This document shows positions 28,258-37,490 of a stretch of DNA of 64,000 bases, piece by piece. This DNA comes from Cyclobacteriaceae bacterium (lineage in GTDB: Bacteria; Bacteroidota; Bacteroidia; Cytophagales; Cyclobacteriaceae). The number at the start of each line of letters is the position of its first letter. Positions within the stretch are counted from its first letter, which is position 1. The stretch is from the NCBI GenBank assembly GCA_019638285.1, contig JAHBUB010000016.1, positions 1-64,000 on the forward strand, given 5' to 3'. The notes under the pieces are model-generated. The model had not been told where the DNA came from. It saw nothing but the letters and a program-made list of their open reading frames with translations, and ran no database searches. Made by a program: the position numbers and the translations under genes.

Positions 28258-29646
28258 ATGAGAGTAATTACTTTTTTCCTTATCATTTTATCACTTCCAA
28301 GTTTTGGTCAGCTCAATACACAATTGTACAATGCGTATGATCACTACCAGGAGAAATCCCTCACTACCAGGCGGTTTAAGCACAATGACATTATGGCTGT
28401 CATTGATAAACTCGGGAAGGACTTTAAAGTAAATCAAGTAGGTACTTCCGTAGAGGGTCGCGCAATCAAAAGAGTCACCTATGGCAATGGCCCCATCAAT
28501 GTATTGATGTGGTCGCAAATGCATGGGGATGAAACCACAGCCACAAGGGCTATCATGGATGTATTTCATTGGTTGGAAGCAGACGATCAATTCAATGCAG
28601 TTAGAAACAAAATAAAGACAGCCATTACATGGCACTTTATACCTATGCTCAATCCTGATGGCGCCTCACGGTTTACAAGAAGAAACCATTTTGGCATTGA
28701 TATCAATCGCGATGCCGTGCATTTACAAACTCCGGAGGGGCGAACCTTAAAGCATGTACGAGACAGTTTACAGGCGGACTGGGGATTCAACCTGCATGAC
28801 CAGAGCAGGGGCACTTCGGTAGAGAATAAAATGCCTGCAACGATTTCTTTATTAGCACCCGCTTTCGATGTAAGCAAAAGCATAAATGAAAAAAGAGGAG
28901 ATGCCATGCAGTTGACCAAACTGATGTTTGATCAGATCGCTCAATATCTTCCGGGACAGATGGCCATCTATGATGATACATTTGAGCCAAGGGCTTTTGG
29001 CGACAACATTCAAAAATGGGGTACACGCACTATCCTTATTGAATCAGGTGGCTATAAAGATGACTATGAAAAGCAGGAGATACGCAAGTTGAATTTTGTG
29101 TTATTGATCACAGCGGCTAATGCCATAGCTAACAAAGATTTCGAAAAAATTCCGGTAGCAGACTATAACAAAATACCCTCCAATGGCGATGGGCGCATTC
29201 GAGAGCTTATCTTGAAAAACGTTCAGTATGAAGGCCTACTTCGCGATGTGGCCTTTGACCGCAGTGAAGTGGACAGTGAAGATTATCGAAATTACTATGC
29301 GCGTGGCTATATTACAGACTTGGGTGATCTAAGTACTTCACAAGCATTTTTCACTTTGGATGCCAAGGACTATGAAGTGTTGCCCGGTAAAGTATACGAA
29401 AAAGAACTTGCAAACGTAGACGCGCTGAATACACTGGATGTTGAGCAGTTGTTGAAAGATGGATATACTGATTATATAGTGCTCAAGGATTACGATCCTT
29501 TTACAATGAAGAAACCAATTCATGTTCATACAAAAATGCCTGTTGCTAATGAGACGATCCGAATGGGCGGAGATCCTTCTTTGTTATTCAAAAAGAATGG
29601 CAAAATAATTTACTCAGTAATTAATGGCCACTTAATTAAGCTGTAG
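28258..29646 (+). CDS. Exported M14 zinc carboxypeptidase
   Basis: A 462-residue metallo-carboxypeptidase of family M14. The signal peptide ends SFGQ. Zinc ligands His89 and Glu92 in MHGDETT, NPDG at 132-135, the substrate arginine in NRDAVH (150-155), third zinc ligand His180 in GFNLHDQ, and catalytic Glu262 in ILIESGGY are all present. A C-terminal region of about 180 residues beyond the catalytic domain has no recognised fold. It is the first gene of a plus-strand run but 100 bases precede the MarC gene, so co-transcription is possible only. Confidence 0.9.
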   Translation: MRVITFFLIILSLPSFGQLNTQLYNAYDHYQEKSLTTRRFKHNDIMAVIDKLGKDFKVNQVGTSVEGRAIKRVTYGNGPINVLMWSQMHGDETTATRAIMDVFHWLEADDQFNAVRNKIKTAITWHFIPMLNPDGASRFTRRNHFGIDINRDAVHLQTPEGRTLKHVRDSLQADWGFNLHDQSRGTSVENKMPATISLLAPAFDVSKSINEKRGDAMQLTKLMFDQIAQYLPGQMAIYDDTFEPRAFGDNIQKWGTRTILIESGGYKDDYEKQEIRKLNFVLLITAANAIANKDFEKIPVADYNKIPSNGDGRIRELILKNVQYEGLLRDVAFDRSEVDSEDYRNYYARGYITDLGDLSTSQAFFTLDAKDYEVLPGKVYEKELANVDALNTLDVEQLLKDGYTDYIVLKDYDPFTMKKPIHVHTKMPVANETIRMGGDPSLLFKKNGKIIYSVINGHLIKL

Positions 29647-29746
29647 CGATCGGTGTTTATTTTGATAGTGTAAGCAGAACAATTCCATTAGGATAGGTCA
29701 GGTTTTAAAAGATATTTTAAATTTAACAGCAGATTATAATACCCCT

Positions 29747-30370
29747 ATGATAGAAGCATTGCTTACGTTTTCTTTAACAGTATTCACTGGATTTTTTGCC
29801 ATCATGAATCCCATTGCCAACATTCCCATTTTCATCGGGATGATGGAAGGAAGGGATAAAAAGGCACAGCGGGTAATTGCAAAAACGGCAACCCTGACCG
29901 CATTTTTTATCGTAGTATTTTTTGTGATGCTGGGAAAATACATTTTTCAAATTTTTGACATTACCATTCCTTCTTTTAAACTGGCGGGTGGTATCCTCAT
30001 CTTTTTCGTGGGGTTCAATATGCTGCAATCCAAAAAGAAGGAACAAAAAAACGTAGGTGAGCATGCTACCGATGACGGCATTGCCATCTCGCCATTGGCG
30101 ATTCCTATATTGGCCGGTCCCGGTACTATCGTTACGGCCATGAACTATGCGGCTGATGCGAGCTACTTACAAATAGGGATTATCATTGTCATCTTTGCCC
30201 TTATTACCTATATGACATTTGTTGCTTTTATCTGGAGCGATATGATCGTTAAGAAAATGGGTAACAGCTTGATCAAAGTGATTGGAAAAATAATGGGGTT
30301 AATCTTAGCCATCATCGGCACAGGCATGGCTGTGGAGGGAATTAAATTAGCATTTAATTTGAAGATTTAA
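29747..30370 (+). CDS. MarC family membrane protein
   Basis: A 207-residue protein with six predicted helices, matching the MarC family across its length: the N-terminal FFAIMNPIANIPIF, then ILIFFVGFNML and SPLAIPILAGPGTIVTAM. The family has no proven substrate; it was once linked to multiple antibiotic resistance but that is not supported. It follows the carboxypeptidase gene and precedes an S9 peptidase; no shared overlap is seen. Confidence 0.9.
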   Translation: MIEALLTFSLTVFTGFFAIMNPIANIPIFIGMMEGRDKKAQRVIAKTATLTAFFIVVFFVMLGKYIFQIFDITIPSFKLAGGILIFFVGFNMLQSKKKEQKNVGEHATDDGIAISPLAIPILAGPGTIVTAMNYAADASYLQIGIIIVIFALITYMTFVAFIWSDMIVKKMGNSLIKVIGKIMGLILAIIGTGMAVEGIKLAFNLKI

Positions 30371-30595
30371 CCAGTTGGGTTGAAGTTGGCGGATGCCGAA
30401 AGCCCGTCTGTATGGTCTGATTTAAACTGATAAGGGAAATCACTATTGGGGTTAGGTGCCTTTGCAGGTGAGTGATTGATTTTCATTCGTCAGGTTAGTG
30501 TTCATTGTTCTACAGCATTAATCGACTTTTAGTTGGTAAAACCAAACTCAACATTAATAATTGATACCTATATTCGTATTTCAACTACACTATAT

Positions 30596-32536
30596 ATGAA
30601 ATCCACAATACGCTTATTGGTACTCCTGTGCATTGCAAACACAGTCAGTCAGGCCCAACCTTCCTTTGAGCAACTCAAGCAGGAAATCACGCAGTTCGTA
30701 AAAGTCACAGAAACCAAATCTATCAGCGACTTTCAGTTGTCACCGGATAAGATGACCATTGCCTACACGGTACGCGAACCGCTTGCCGACAATAAATCGA
30801 AAACCAACATCTGGTTGTATACCATAGCTACTGCAGCTACCTCCCGATATACGACTTTCGCAAAAGCAGACACCCACCCCCGTTGGTCTCCGGATGGAAA
30901 GACACTGGCATTTCTTTCCGATCGCGGTGATAAAACCCAAATCTATCAGGTAGCCATGACCGGAGGCGAAGCAAAGCAGTTCACTGAAAGTGAAACCAAT
31001 ATCGAAACATTTGAATGGTCAACACAGGGTGACTACATCGCCTTCACTTCTCCCGATCCTAAAACCAATGCGGAGGAAGAAGCGAAAAAAAATAAAGACG
31101 ATGCGGTGGTGGAAGACTTTACAGGAGAAAAGTCGCGACTGCGTATTATCTCGTTAAAAGATAAAGTGATTACCACACTCGTAGGCAACGAATGGAATAT
31201 CGAGCAATTCCAATGGATACCCGGAGAGCAGGCCTTGATCGTGTCTGCCAACACCAATCCGTACCCTGAGATGGCGAGAAATAGACTCTACCTCATTGAC
31301 ATCACTACCAAGACCATGAAAGAGATAGCAAGTCCTGCAACTCCATACGGTGAATTTCACATTTCCCCGGAAGGGAAAACCATAGCCTATCACGGTACCA
31401 GAGAGGATGGGCCTGTGGCATTTGATCTATACACCATGCCTATCACCGGTGGGAAGTCTACCAACCTCACCGCCAAATCCATTGACAGAAGTATAGATGG
31501 GTTTTTGTGGATTGACAATGGCAGCCTGTTGGTAGAGGCAGAGACAGGCACCACCAGTACTTACTACCAGATCGACATGAAAGGAAGTGTTAAAAAGAAG
31601 AGTCAATTTGATCTTTCCGGTTCTGGTACGTTAGCATTCGACTCAAAAATGTTGGTGTTTGTAGGACACACATTTACCTCAGCACCAGAAATATATACGT
31701 CAGCAGATTTTGCTACCGCAAAAAAGGTAAGCACCTTCAATGCAAGCCAGGATACCCTTGGGTTTATCGCACCCGAGGTAGTGCGCTACAAAAGTTTTGA
31801 TAAACAGGAGATAGAAGCAGTGGTGTATAAACCGAAAAATTTTACGCAGGGTAAGAAGTATGCTGCGGTGGTGTATGTACATGGTGGACCCACCGGAAGG
31901 TTTGCCAATTATTTTAATACGTGGCCGGAGCTACTGGCGCAACGCGGCTATGTAGTGGTGTGTCCAAACATACGCGGATCATCCGGCTATAGTTTTGATT
32001 TTCTGGCTTCTAATAAAGGTGACTGGGGTGGTGCCGACTATAAAGATGTGTTGGCTGCAGCAGACTATATTATAAATGAAGGCTGGGCTGATCCTGAGAA
32101 AATTGGAATAGGAGGATGGTCTTACGGAGGATACATGAGTGCATGGGCCGTCACACAAACTACACGATTCAAAGCCTCCGTTTCCGGGGCACCGATGATA
32201 GACCTAGCCGTAGAATATGGCGCAGAAACCAGTTCTATAAATCCGTATGACACCTGGTTTCTGGGAACACCCTATGAGAATCATGAGGATTTCATACGGA
32301 TGTCACCCATCACGTTTGTAAAGAATGTGAAGACTCCTACACTATTATTATGTGGTGAAAACGATGTGATCGATCCGATCGAACAATGCAGTCAATTTTA
32401 TCGTGGACTAAAGCGCTATGGAGTAGATACCCGCTTTGTACGCTATCCCCGTGAAGGGCACGGCATAAGGGAAGAAGCCCATCGCATTGATGTGCTCGTG
32501 CGCATGCTCGATTGGTTTGGAAAGTATCTGAATTAG
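30596..32536 (+). CDS. S9 family prolyl oligopeptidase-like peptidase
   Basis: A 646-residue exported serine peptidase. The signal peptide ends TVSQAQ. A seven-blade beta-propeller with WSPDGKTLAFLSDR-type blade motifs fills residues 30-400. The alpha/beta-hydrolase domain follows with nucleophile Ser509 in GWSYGGYMS, Asp590 in ENDVIDP and His622 in EGHGIREE. It probably releases dipeptides or oligopeptides in the periplasm. The frame is open upstream to a TTG at 30533; ATG 30596 is chosen for the signal peptide. Monocistronic. Confidence 0.92.
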   Translation: MKSTIRLLVLLCIANTVSQAQPSFEQLKQEITQFVKVTETKSISDFQLSPDKMTIAYTVREPLADNKSKTNIWLYTIATAATSRYTTFAKADTHPRWSPDGKTLAFLSDRGDKTQIYQVAMTGGEAKQFTESETNIETFEWSTQGDYIAFTSPDPKTNAEEEAKKNKDDAVVEDFTGEKSRLRIISLKDKVITTLVGNEWNIEQFQWIPGEQALIVSANTNPYPEMARNRLYLIDITTKTMKEIASPATPYGEFHISPEGKTIAYHGTREDGPVAFDLYTMPITGGKSTNLTAKSIDRSIDGFLWIDNGSLLVEAETGTTSTYYQIDMKGSVKKKSQFDLSGSGTLAFDSKMLVFVGHTFTSAPEIYTSADFATAKKVSTFNASQDTLGFIAPEVVRYKSFDKQEIEAVVYKPKNFTQGKKYAAVVYVHGGPTGRFANYFNTWPELLAQRGYVVVCPNIRGSSGYSFDFLASNKGDWGGADYKDVLAAADYIINEGWADPEKIGIGGWSYGGYMSAWAVTQTTRFKASVSGAPMIDLAVEYGAETSSINPYDTWFLGTPYENHEDFIRMSPITFVKNVKTPTLLLCGENDVIDPIEQCSQFYRGLKRYGVDTRFVRYPREGHGIREEAHRIDVLVRMLDWFGKYLN

Positions 32537-32642
32537 GCTTCAGGCGTATAAATAAGAATCAAATACTGCCTTCTCTGCCCTGAAAGAAGTTAACATGGTA
32601 ACGAATTGAAAAACGCTGGTGTATTTTTCTTATCTTAGAGGT

Positions 32643-33089
32643 ATGGCGGAACTGTCTACCATACGACCCTACCAACCTGCAGACCGGCAGGGTGTCATTG
32701 AAGTATTCAGACGCAACACACCGGAATTTTTTGATACCAATGAGCAACTTGATTTAGAAAAGTACCTTGACGCACATTGGAATACCTATTTTGTGATGGA
32801 GGAGAAAGGAAAGATTATTGGATGTGGGGGTTATTACTTTGAGAAGGACGGGATTACTGGTCGATTGTCCTGGGATTTTTTTGATCCAAGATACAAGGGA
32901 AGAGGACTGGGCAGGCAGATGATCAACCATTGCCTGGAAGAGTTGAGGAAAAATCCACATTTAGAAAAGACTGAAGTATGGACGAGCCAGTTGGCCTGGC
33001 AGTTTTACGCAAAGTTTGGCTTTGAGACACAGGAGGTGAAGGAGGACTTTTGGGGCCCCGGTTTGAATTTGTATCGAATGGAGATGTAA
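32643..33089 (+). CDS. GNAT family N-acetyltransferase
   Basis: A 148-residue acetyl-CoA-dependent acetyltransferase. Strands beta-2 to beta-4 read FVMEEKGKIIGCGGYYF; motif A with RGLGRQMI binds the CoA pyrophosphate; the C-terminal AWQFYAKFGF contains the family's helix and strand. Substrate unknown. The frame is open upstream to a GTG at 32619; ATG 32643 is the better start, with a near-consensus TATCTTAG at about 10 bases upstream of it. Monocistronic. Confidence 0.85.
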   Translation: MAELSTIRPYQPADRQGVIEVFRRNTPEFFDTNEQLDLEKYLDAHWNTYFVMEEKGKIIGCGGYYFEKDGITGRLSWDFFDPRYKGRGLGRQMINHCLEELRKNPHLEKTEVWTSQLAWQFYAKFGFETQEVKEDFWGPGLNLYRMEM

Positions 33090-33247
33090 TACTGGCTGTG
33101 TAGCAAGATGCATACCCCTTATCTTTGAGGAGCATGGAATATGAGTACAGGATTGTTGACGTTCATTGAAGAGAGTCTGGTGCGATATGAAAAATATAAT
33201 TAAAAAACACTAGCTAAATAAAAATATAAACAATTAATAAACCAACA

Positions 33248-33352
33248 ATGAGACACGAGCGATTACAATTAAGTGCCATTCTCTTATTGAGTTTTATATT
33301 GAAGAGGGTGCAAGTACAAGAAAGTATTAGCGCCACAGGAGTATCATTCTAA
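33248..33352 (+). pseudogene. Truncated leader of a T9SS-type exported protein
   Basis: A 34-codon frame reads MRHERLQLSAILLLSF, then ILKRVQVQESISATG and stops after VSF. The signal peptide followed by QESISATGG-like sequence is the start of a common class of large Bacteroidota exported proteins (sequences with ASGSGGSVSYSVGQV next in the mature part). Here the rest is missing, and the stop is only five bases before the next gene. It therefore looks like the truncated head of a gene whose body was deleted. Confidence 0.5.
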
Positions 33353-33356
33353 AATA

Positions 33357-34325
33357 ATGATTAAATATTGCGCCTACCTTATTGTTATTTTAGCCTTCGT
33401 TTGCGGGCATAGACAGTCATCGAAAGAGATTATCACGAACGAGAAAACTTTAACGACCAAGCCTACTTCATTGGTCATTCTCGGCACTCTTCAGGATGGG
33501 GGGGCTCCGCATATAGGCTGTATTAAGGAATGTTGCAGGAGACTATTTGAAAACCCTGATCCGGACAGGCAAGTTGTTTCTTTGGGTTTGTATGATAGCG
33601 AGAGTAATAAGAGATACTTATTTGAAGCAACGCCCGATCTGCCTCGACAAATGAAAGCATTAATGAACTATGGCATATCCAACAACAAAGAAATAGCAGA
33701 TGGAATATTTATTACCCATGCTCATATAGGTCATTATACGGGGTTGATGTATTTGGGGAAGGAAGCAGCAGACACAAGGGGTATTAACGTTTACGCAATG
33801 CCGCGGATGAAAGAATTTATAGAGACAAACGGTCCTTGGAGTCAGTTGGTATCGCACAAAAATATAGCTATAAAACAAATCGATAATGAGCAACCTATTT
33901 CACTTTCAGAGAATCTCAGTGTTACGCCACTTTTAGTACCTCATAGAGATGAGTACGCTGAAACCGTGGGCTACATCATAAAAGGACCAAATAAAAGCGC
34001 GTTGTTTATTCCGGATATTGATAAATGGGAGAAATGGGAGAAAAATATTATTGAAGAAGTAAAAAAAGTAGATTATGCATTTCTAGATGCTACATTTTAT
34101 AGTGGAGATGAAATAGATACTCGGGACATTTCTCAAATCCCACACCCTTTTATTGTTGAGAGCCTTGAAAAATTCAATGGACTTGATAGTCAGGAAAAGA
34201 ACAAAATTATTTTCATTCATTTTAACCATACCAACCCTGTGATTAATCCTGCGAGTGATGAAACTAAAAATGTTCTGAGCCGAGGATATAGAATAGCAAG
34301 AATCAATGACATTTTTGAATTGTAG
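33357..34325 (+). CDS. PqqB-like metallo-beta-lactamase-fold hydrolase
   Basis: A 322-residue protein with an N-terminal hydrophobic segment (probable export signal) and a metallo-beta-lactamase fold. The metal motif is THAHIGHYTGL (His121, His123, His126); the canonical aspartate before the last histidine is glycine, which from memory is common in this PqqB-like subfamily. Other ligands fit VPHRDE (histidine), DIDKW (Asp), and FIHFNHTNP near the end. No PqqA or PqqCDE gene is present, so it does not make PQQ; a hydrolase of unknown substrate is likely. Confidence 0.8.
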   Translation: MIKYCAYLIVILAFVCGHRQSSKEIITNEKTLTTKPTSLVILGTLQDGGAPHIGCIKECCRRLFENPDPDRQVVSLGLYDSESNKRYLFEATPDLPRQMKALMNYGISNNKEIADGIFITHAHIGHYTGLMYLGKEAADTRGINVYAMPRMKEFIETNGPWSQLVSHKNIAIKQIDNEQPISLSENLSVTPLLVPHRDEYAETVGYIIKGPNKSALFIPDIDKWEKWEKNIIEEVKKVDYAFLDATFYSGDEIDTRDISQIPHPFIVESLEKFNGLDSQEKNKIIFIHFNHTNPVINPASDETKNVLSRGYRIARINDIFEL

Positions 34326-34799
34326 CTTATACGGTTTATACCAAGCTCACTTTACTATGAAGAATTATTATAGTATCAGATGAGAGATTTGTTGGGCTGT
34401 AATTGGTCAAATAAAAAAAACGGAAAACATCACTCCAAAATATGCTTGGCGAGTACGTGTTGTTTTCTAGGGGTAAGAGTCTTACCCTCATCTGTGATAA
34501 TAAGCTTTTTATAAACCCAACAGCAGATGCTAAGGCATTTATAAAAGTGGAGATGGCAACCTAGCCTTACCTAGGAGGGAAACCTCGCTTTCTGATTGAA
34601 GAACAACCCGAAGACCGTAAATGGCTTACCCAACTGGTGCAAATAGGCCGACCTTAAGGAGCTAAATGAGCCAAACCCACGGAAGGAAGCAGTTAAGTCA
34701 AGATAGAGCATTTATCGGCTCCGTAGAATAGGTTTTTCAAATGGGCAAACACGCTAGGCGCTGTTAAAAGAACTTATTTTGTGAACTTGACCAATATAG
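34326..34799. other. Gene-free, apparently decayed spacer
   Basis: The stretch of nearly 500 bases before the RrF2 regulator has no open frame that I can support. A plus-strand reading around 34500-34650 gives protein-like fragments interrupted by stops (for example FLIEEQPEDRKWLTQ), as in a dead gene. An inverted repeat GGGTAAGA/TCTTACCC lies at 34471-34487 (8-bp arms, one-base centre). Confidence 0.4.
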
Positions 34800-34841
34800 T
34801 GGACAATATTGTCCATTATTAAAATTGAATAGCTATATTTG
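34800..34841 (+). promoter_or_regulatory. Operator palindrome and promoter of RrF2 gene
   Basis: TGGACAATATTGTCCA (34800-34815) is a perfect 16-bp palindrome. Its right half includes TTG (34809-34811), which sits 22 bases before TATATTTG (34834-34841), a perfect TAnnTTTG element, so the palindrome would cover the -33 region. The start codon of the RrF2 gene is 21 bases beyond. The layout suggests an autoregulatory operator bound by the RrF2 protein; the identity of the binder is inferred. Confidence 0.65.
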
Positions 34842-34862
34842 TTCATCGAATAGGGAAGGGAT

Positions 34863-35297
34863 ATGTTTTCAAAAGCTTGTGAATATGGCATACGTGCCTC
34901 CATCTATATGGTAGGGCAGTCACTTTTAGATAAAAAGGTGAGTCTAAAAGAGGTGGCCATGGCCATTGATTCCCCCGTGGCATACACTTCAAAAATCTTA
35001 CAACAACTTTCTCGCAACAATATTATTAACTCTGAAAAGGGACCCACGGGTGGTTACTTTATCGACAAGTTAAAACTTGAGGAAATAAAGTTAAGCACAA
35101 TCGTATCTGCGATTGATGGCGATACGGTGTACGAAGGATGCGGTTTGGGACTCCAAGATTGTGATCAAAGGAAGCCTTGTTCCATTCATAACCAGTTCAA
35201 ATTAATAAGAAGGGATCTGAAGCAGATGCTTGAAACAACTACGTTGCTTGCCCTATCGAATGAAAATAATAATGGAATAACATTTTTAAAACGCTAA
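34863..35297 (+). CDS. RrF2 family iron-sulfur transcription regulator
   Basis: A 144-residue regulator of the Rrf2 family (relatives NsrR, IscR, RirA). A winged helix-turn-helix covers residues 5-68 with the wing GPTGGYF; the sensor cysteines are Cys93, Cys100 and Cys106 in the pattern CGLGLxxCDQRKPC, as in Fe-S-binding members that respond to nitric oxide or iron. It is the first gene of a run with a cupin gene (5-base gap) and a RIC repair gene, and lies behind a 16-bp palindrome that overlaps its promoter. This context favours an NsrR-like NO sensor. Confidence 0.88.
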   Translation: MFSKACEYGIRASIYMVGQSLLDKKVSLKEVAMAIDSPVAYTSKILQQLSRNNIINSEKGPTGGYFIDKLKLEEIKLSTIVSAIDGDTVYEGCGLGLQDCDQRKPCSIHNQFKLIRRDLKQMLETTTLLALSNENNNGITFLKR

Positions 35298-35301
35298 TTA
35301 T

Positions 35302-35601
35302 ATGGAAACGATAACAAAACCCGCGATGACAGTGGCTCAAGTAGGGGATAAATTCAAAGTGTTTAAGGTAACAGGAAGCAGAGGTGCGGAGATGCCATCC
35401 CACATTTCCACTAAGGAGGCTGTTGTAGTGGTGCAATACGGAGAGGCAATACTGACATTACAAGGAAAAGAGATACATTTAAAAACAAACGACTCTGCCA
35501 TAATACCAGCCCAAGCTCCCCATACATTACTAATAGAAGAAGACTTTGAGTCTTATGTGATTATGGGAAATGATTCTGAAATACAATTTACTAACCAATA
35601 A
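35302..35601 (+). CDS. Small cupin-domain protein
   Basis: A 99-residue single-domain cupin. The fold is evident from strand-rich sequence with the conserved glycine and histidine turns EMPSHISTKEAVVVVQYGEA and IPAQAPHTLLI. Metal-ligand histidines are partly present (His49-like in SH, His74-like in PHT), so metal binding is likely but incomplete. It lies 5 bases after the RrF2 gene and 14 bases before the RIC start, within one operon, and probably supports NO or redox response; the exact role is unknown. Confidence 0.75.
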   Translation: METITKPAMTVAQVGDKFKVFKVTGSRGAEMPSHISTKEAVVVVQYGEAILTLQGKEIHLKTNDSAIIPAQAPHTLLIEEDFESYVIMGNDSEIQFTNQ

Positions 35602-35614
35602 AAACCAATCAAGC

Positions 35615-36352
35615 ATGAATATTAGGGAAAATCAAATTATAGGAGAACTGGTAGCACAAGACTACCGCACGGCATCCGTATTTAAGAAATATGCCATTGA
35701 CTTCTGTTGCCAGGGTAATAGAACCATCACCGATGCATGTGAAAAGAAAAAGATTGATGTACAGTTGGTGGTAAATGATTTAGATGCTGCTGTTCGTGTG
35801 AGCAGCGCGGGCAACACTGACTATCAATCTTGGCCATTGGATTTATTGGCTGACTATGTCGAGAAGAAACATCATCGCTATGTAAGAGAAAGATCTGCGG
35901 AAATTAAACCATTCTTAACTAAAGTATGCAGGGTGCATGGAGAACGGCATCCCGAACTGCTCGAAATCAATAAGCACTTTAATGCCACTGCAGATGAAAT
36001 GGCTATGCACATGGAAAAGGAAGAATCAATTATATTCCCGTACATACGCGAGATGGTAAAGGCAAAGCAGGGCAATTCAAAGATAGATGCACCGCATTTT
36101 GGTTCTATTCAAAATCCCATTCAAGCAATGATGGATGAACACCTTACGGAAGGAGATAGATACAGAAAGATTGAAGAATTGAGTAATAACTATACACCAC
36201 CGCAAGATGGTTGCAGTACTTATAAAGTAACGTTTGCTTTGCTACAAGAATTCGAACAAGATTTGCACTTACATATTCATTTGGAAAACAATATTCTGTT
36301 CCCTAAAGCGATAGAACTGGAAAAGACTTTAAGCTCAATGGTATTGAGTTAA
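35615..36352 (+). CDS. ric: RIC di-iron iron-sulfur cluster repair protein
   Basis: A 245-residue protein of the RIC/ScdA/YtfE family, which repairs Fe-S clusters damaged by NO or peroxide. The N-terminal DUF542 domain contains FCCQG (Cys31, Cys32). A hemerythrin-like four-helix domain follows with histidine and glutamate iron ligands in KKHHRYV, HGERHPEL, MEKEESIIFP, MDEHL and HIHLENNILFP. The frame is open upstream into the cupin gene (to 35570); ATG 35615 is chosen as the family start. It has a paralogue at 42419-43375, with an extra DUF2249 domain. A terminator follows. Confidence 0.92.
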   Translation: MNIRENQIIGELVAQDYRTASVFKKYAIDFCCQGNRTITDACEKKKIDVQLVVNDLDAAVRVSSAGNTDYQSWPLDLLADYVEKKHHRYVRERSAEIKPFLTKVCRVHGERHPELLEINKHFNATADEMAMHMEKEESIIFPYIREMVKAKQGNSKIDAPHFGSIQNPIQAMMDEHLTEGDRYRKIEELSNNYTPPQDGCSTYKVTFALLQEFEQDLHLHIHLENNILFPKAIELEKTLSSMVLS

Positions 36353-36374
36353 GGTGCAAAATAGGTATAGCTGC

Positions 36375-36417
36375 AGAATAACACAGGGTTTAAATCTCTC
36401 TGTGTTATTCTTCTTTA
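36375..36417 (+). terminator. Rho-independent terminator after ric
   Basis: A perfect 12-bp stem (36375-36386 with 36400-36411), followed by TCTTTATAT. It ends the RrF2-cupin-RIC operon. The rest of the gap up to 36654 shows no gene. Confidence 0.75.
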
Positions 36418-36654
36418 TATAGATGTACTAATTATCTTTTTAAACCAATAAAATATGTTTGAAATGGCTGGTTCTATACATGTTTTGAGTGCTGTAATTT
36501 GAGTTATAAAAACTATGCATTTTTTCTTATTTTTTTTGGGTAAAATGGAAGGAATTTGCTGATTTTATGGTTACACATAATATAATAGCAGTTATCTCCC
36601 TAAACCAATTCTTGTGACTTGGATGTGCTTTGGAGTTTAGTAAATAAAATAAAA

Positions 36655-37332
36655 ATGGCTATGGAACAGAATTTGGTAAAAGTAAAATCAATAGAAAAAG
36701 TAACACATGATGTACTGAAGATTATTATAGAAAAACCTCAGCAATATATCTTCCACCCAGGACAAGCGACTGATATAGCTATTAACAAGGAGGGTTGGCA
36801 AAAAGAACTAAGATCCTTCACTTTTACCTCTCTTCCGGATGACGATTACCTAGAGTTTAATATAAAGACCTACCCCTCGCACAAGGGGGTAACCAATGAA
36901 TTACTGAGACTGAAGTCAAATGATGAATTGATTATTGGGGACCCCTGGGGCACAATAGGCTACAAAGGAGAGGGCGTATTCATTGCTGGTGGTGCAGGGG
37001 TAACACCTTTTATTTCTATTTTTAGGTACCTCCATTCTAAAAATGAAATTGGAAATAGCAAGCTCATCTTTGCGAACAAAACAAAATCCGATATCATCCT
37101 CGAACAGGAATTCGGAAAATTATTAGGTAAGAATTTCATTAATGTACTCTCAGAAGAAAAAGTAGATGGATATGAACATGGGTACATCACTGAATATCTT
37201 TTAAAGCAAAGTCTGACAAAAAAAGGAACAATGATTTATTTGTGCGGGCCTGATCCTATGATGGAGGCTGTTGAAAAGCAATTAGCCAATTTGGGTGTTG
37301 ATTCAGAGGCGATTGTTAAAGAGAAGTTTTAG
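36655..37332 (+). CDS. Ferredoxin-NADP reductase-like flavoprotein
   Basis: A 225-residue FAD/NAD(P)H reductase. The FAD domain has RSFTFTS, the nicotinamide-binding domain GGAGVTPF, and the CGPDPMM motif near the end; the length is that of short ferredoxin reductases or the reductase domain of flavohemoglobins. No globin domain is present. The frame extends upstream to a TTG at 36619; ATG 36655 or 36661 (MEQN) is preferred. In this NO-response neighbourhood it could supply electrons to RIC or another partner; that is an inference. Confidence 0.85.
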   Translation: MAMEQNLVKVKSIEKVTHDVLKIIIEKPQQYIFHPGQATDIAINKEGWQKELRSFTFTSLPDDDYLEFNIKTYPSHKGVTNELLRLKSNDELIIGDPWGTIGYKGEGVFIAGGAGVTPFISIFRYLHSKNEIGNSKLIFANKTKSDIILEQEFGKLLGKNFINVLSEEKVDGYEHGYITEYLLKQSLTKKGTMIYLCGPDPMMEAVEKQLANLGVDSEAIVKEKF

Positions 37333-37356
37333 AATGATACAATATTAACACTTTAA

Positions 37357-37372
37357 CCAGATAGTTATCTGG
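37357..37372. promoter_or_regulatory. 16-bp inverted repeat
   Basis: CCAGATA GT TATCTGG, 7-bp arms and 2-base centre, between the reductase gene and the DUF488 gene. Either a weak terminator of the reductase transcript or an operator for the next gene. No T-run is seen. Confidence 0.35.
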
Positions 37373-37490
37373 GGTAGTGATTGAGTAATTTTTGAGGTCT
37401 TAATGGCATTAATTGATGAAAAAGAGATCGTGCTCTAAAACTATTTACTCAAAAAAATCCTTATAGAGATAGAAATTTCGAAAGCATCAC

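Noticed and set aside
37357-37372. Short palindrome as an RrF2 operator
   Set aside because: Sequence differs from the palindrome at 34800-34815, so I keep it only as an unassigned inverted repeat.
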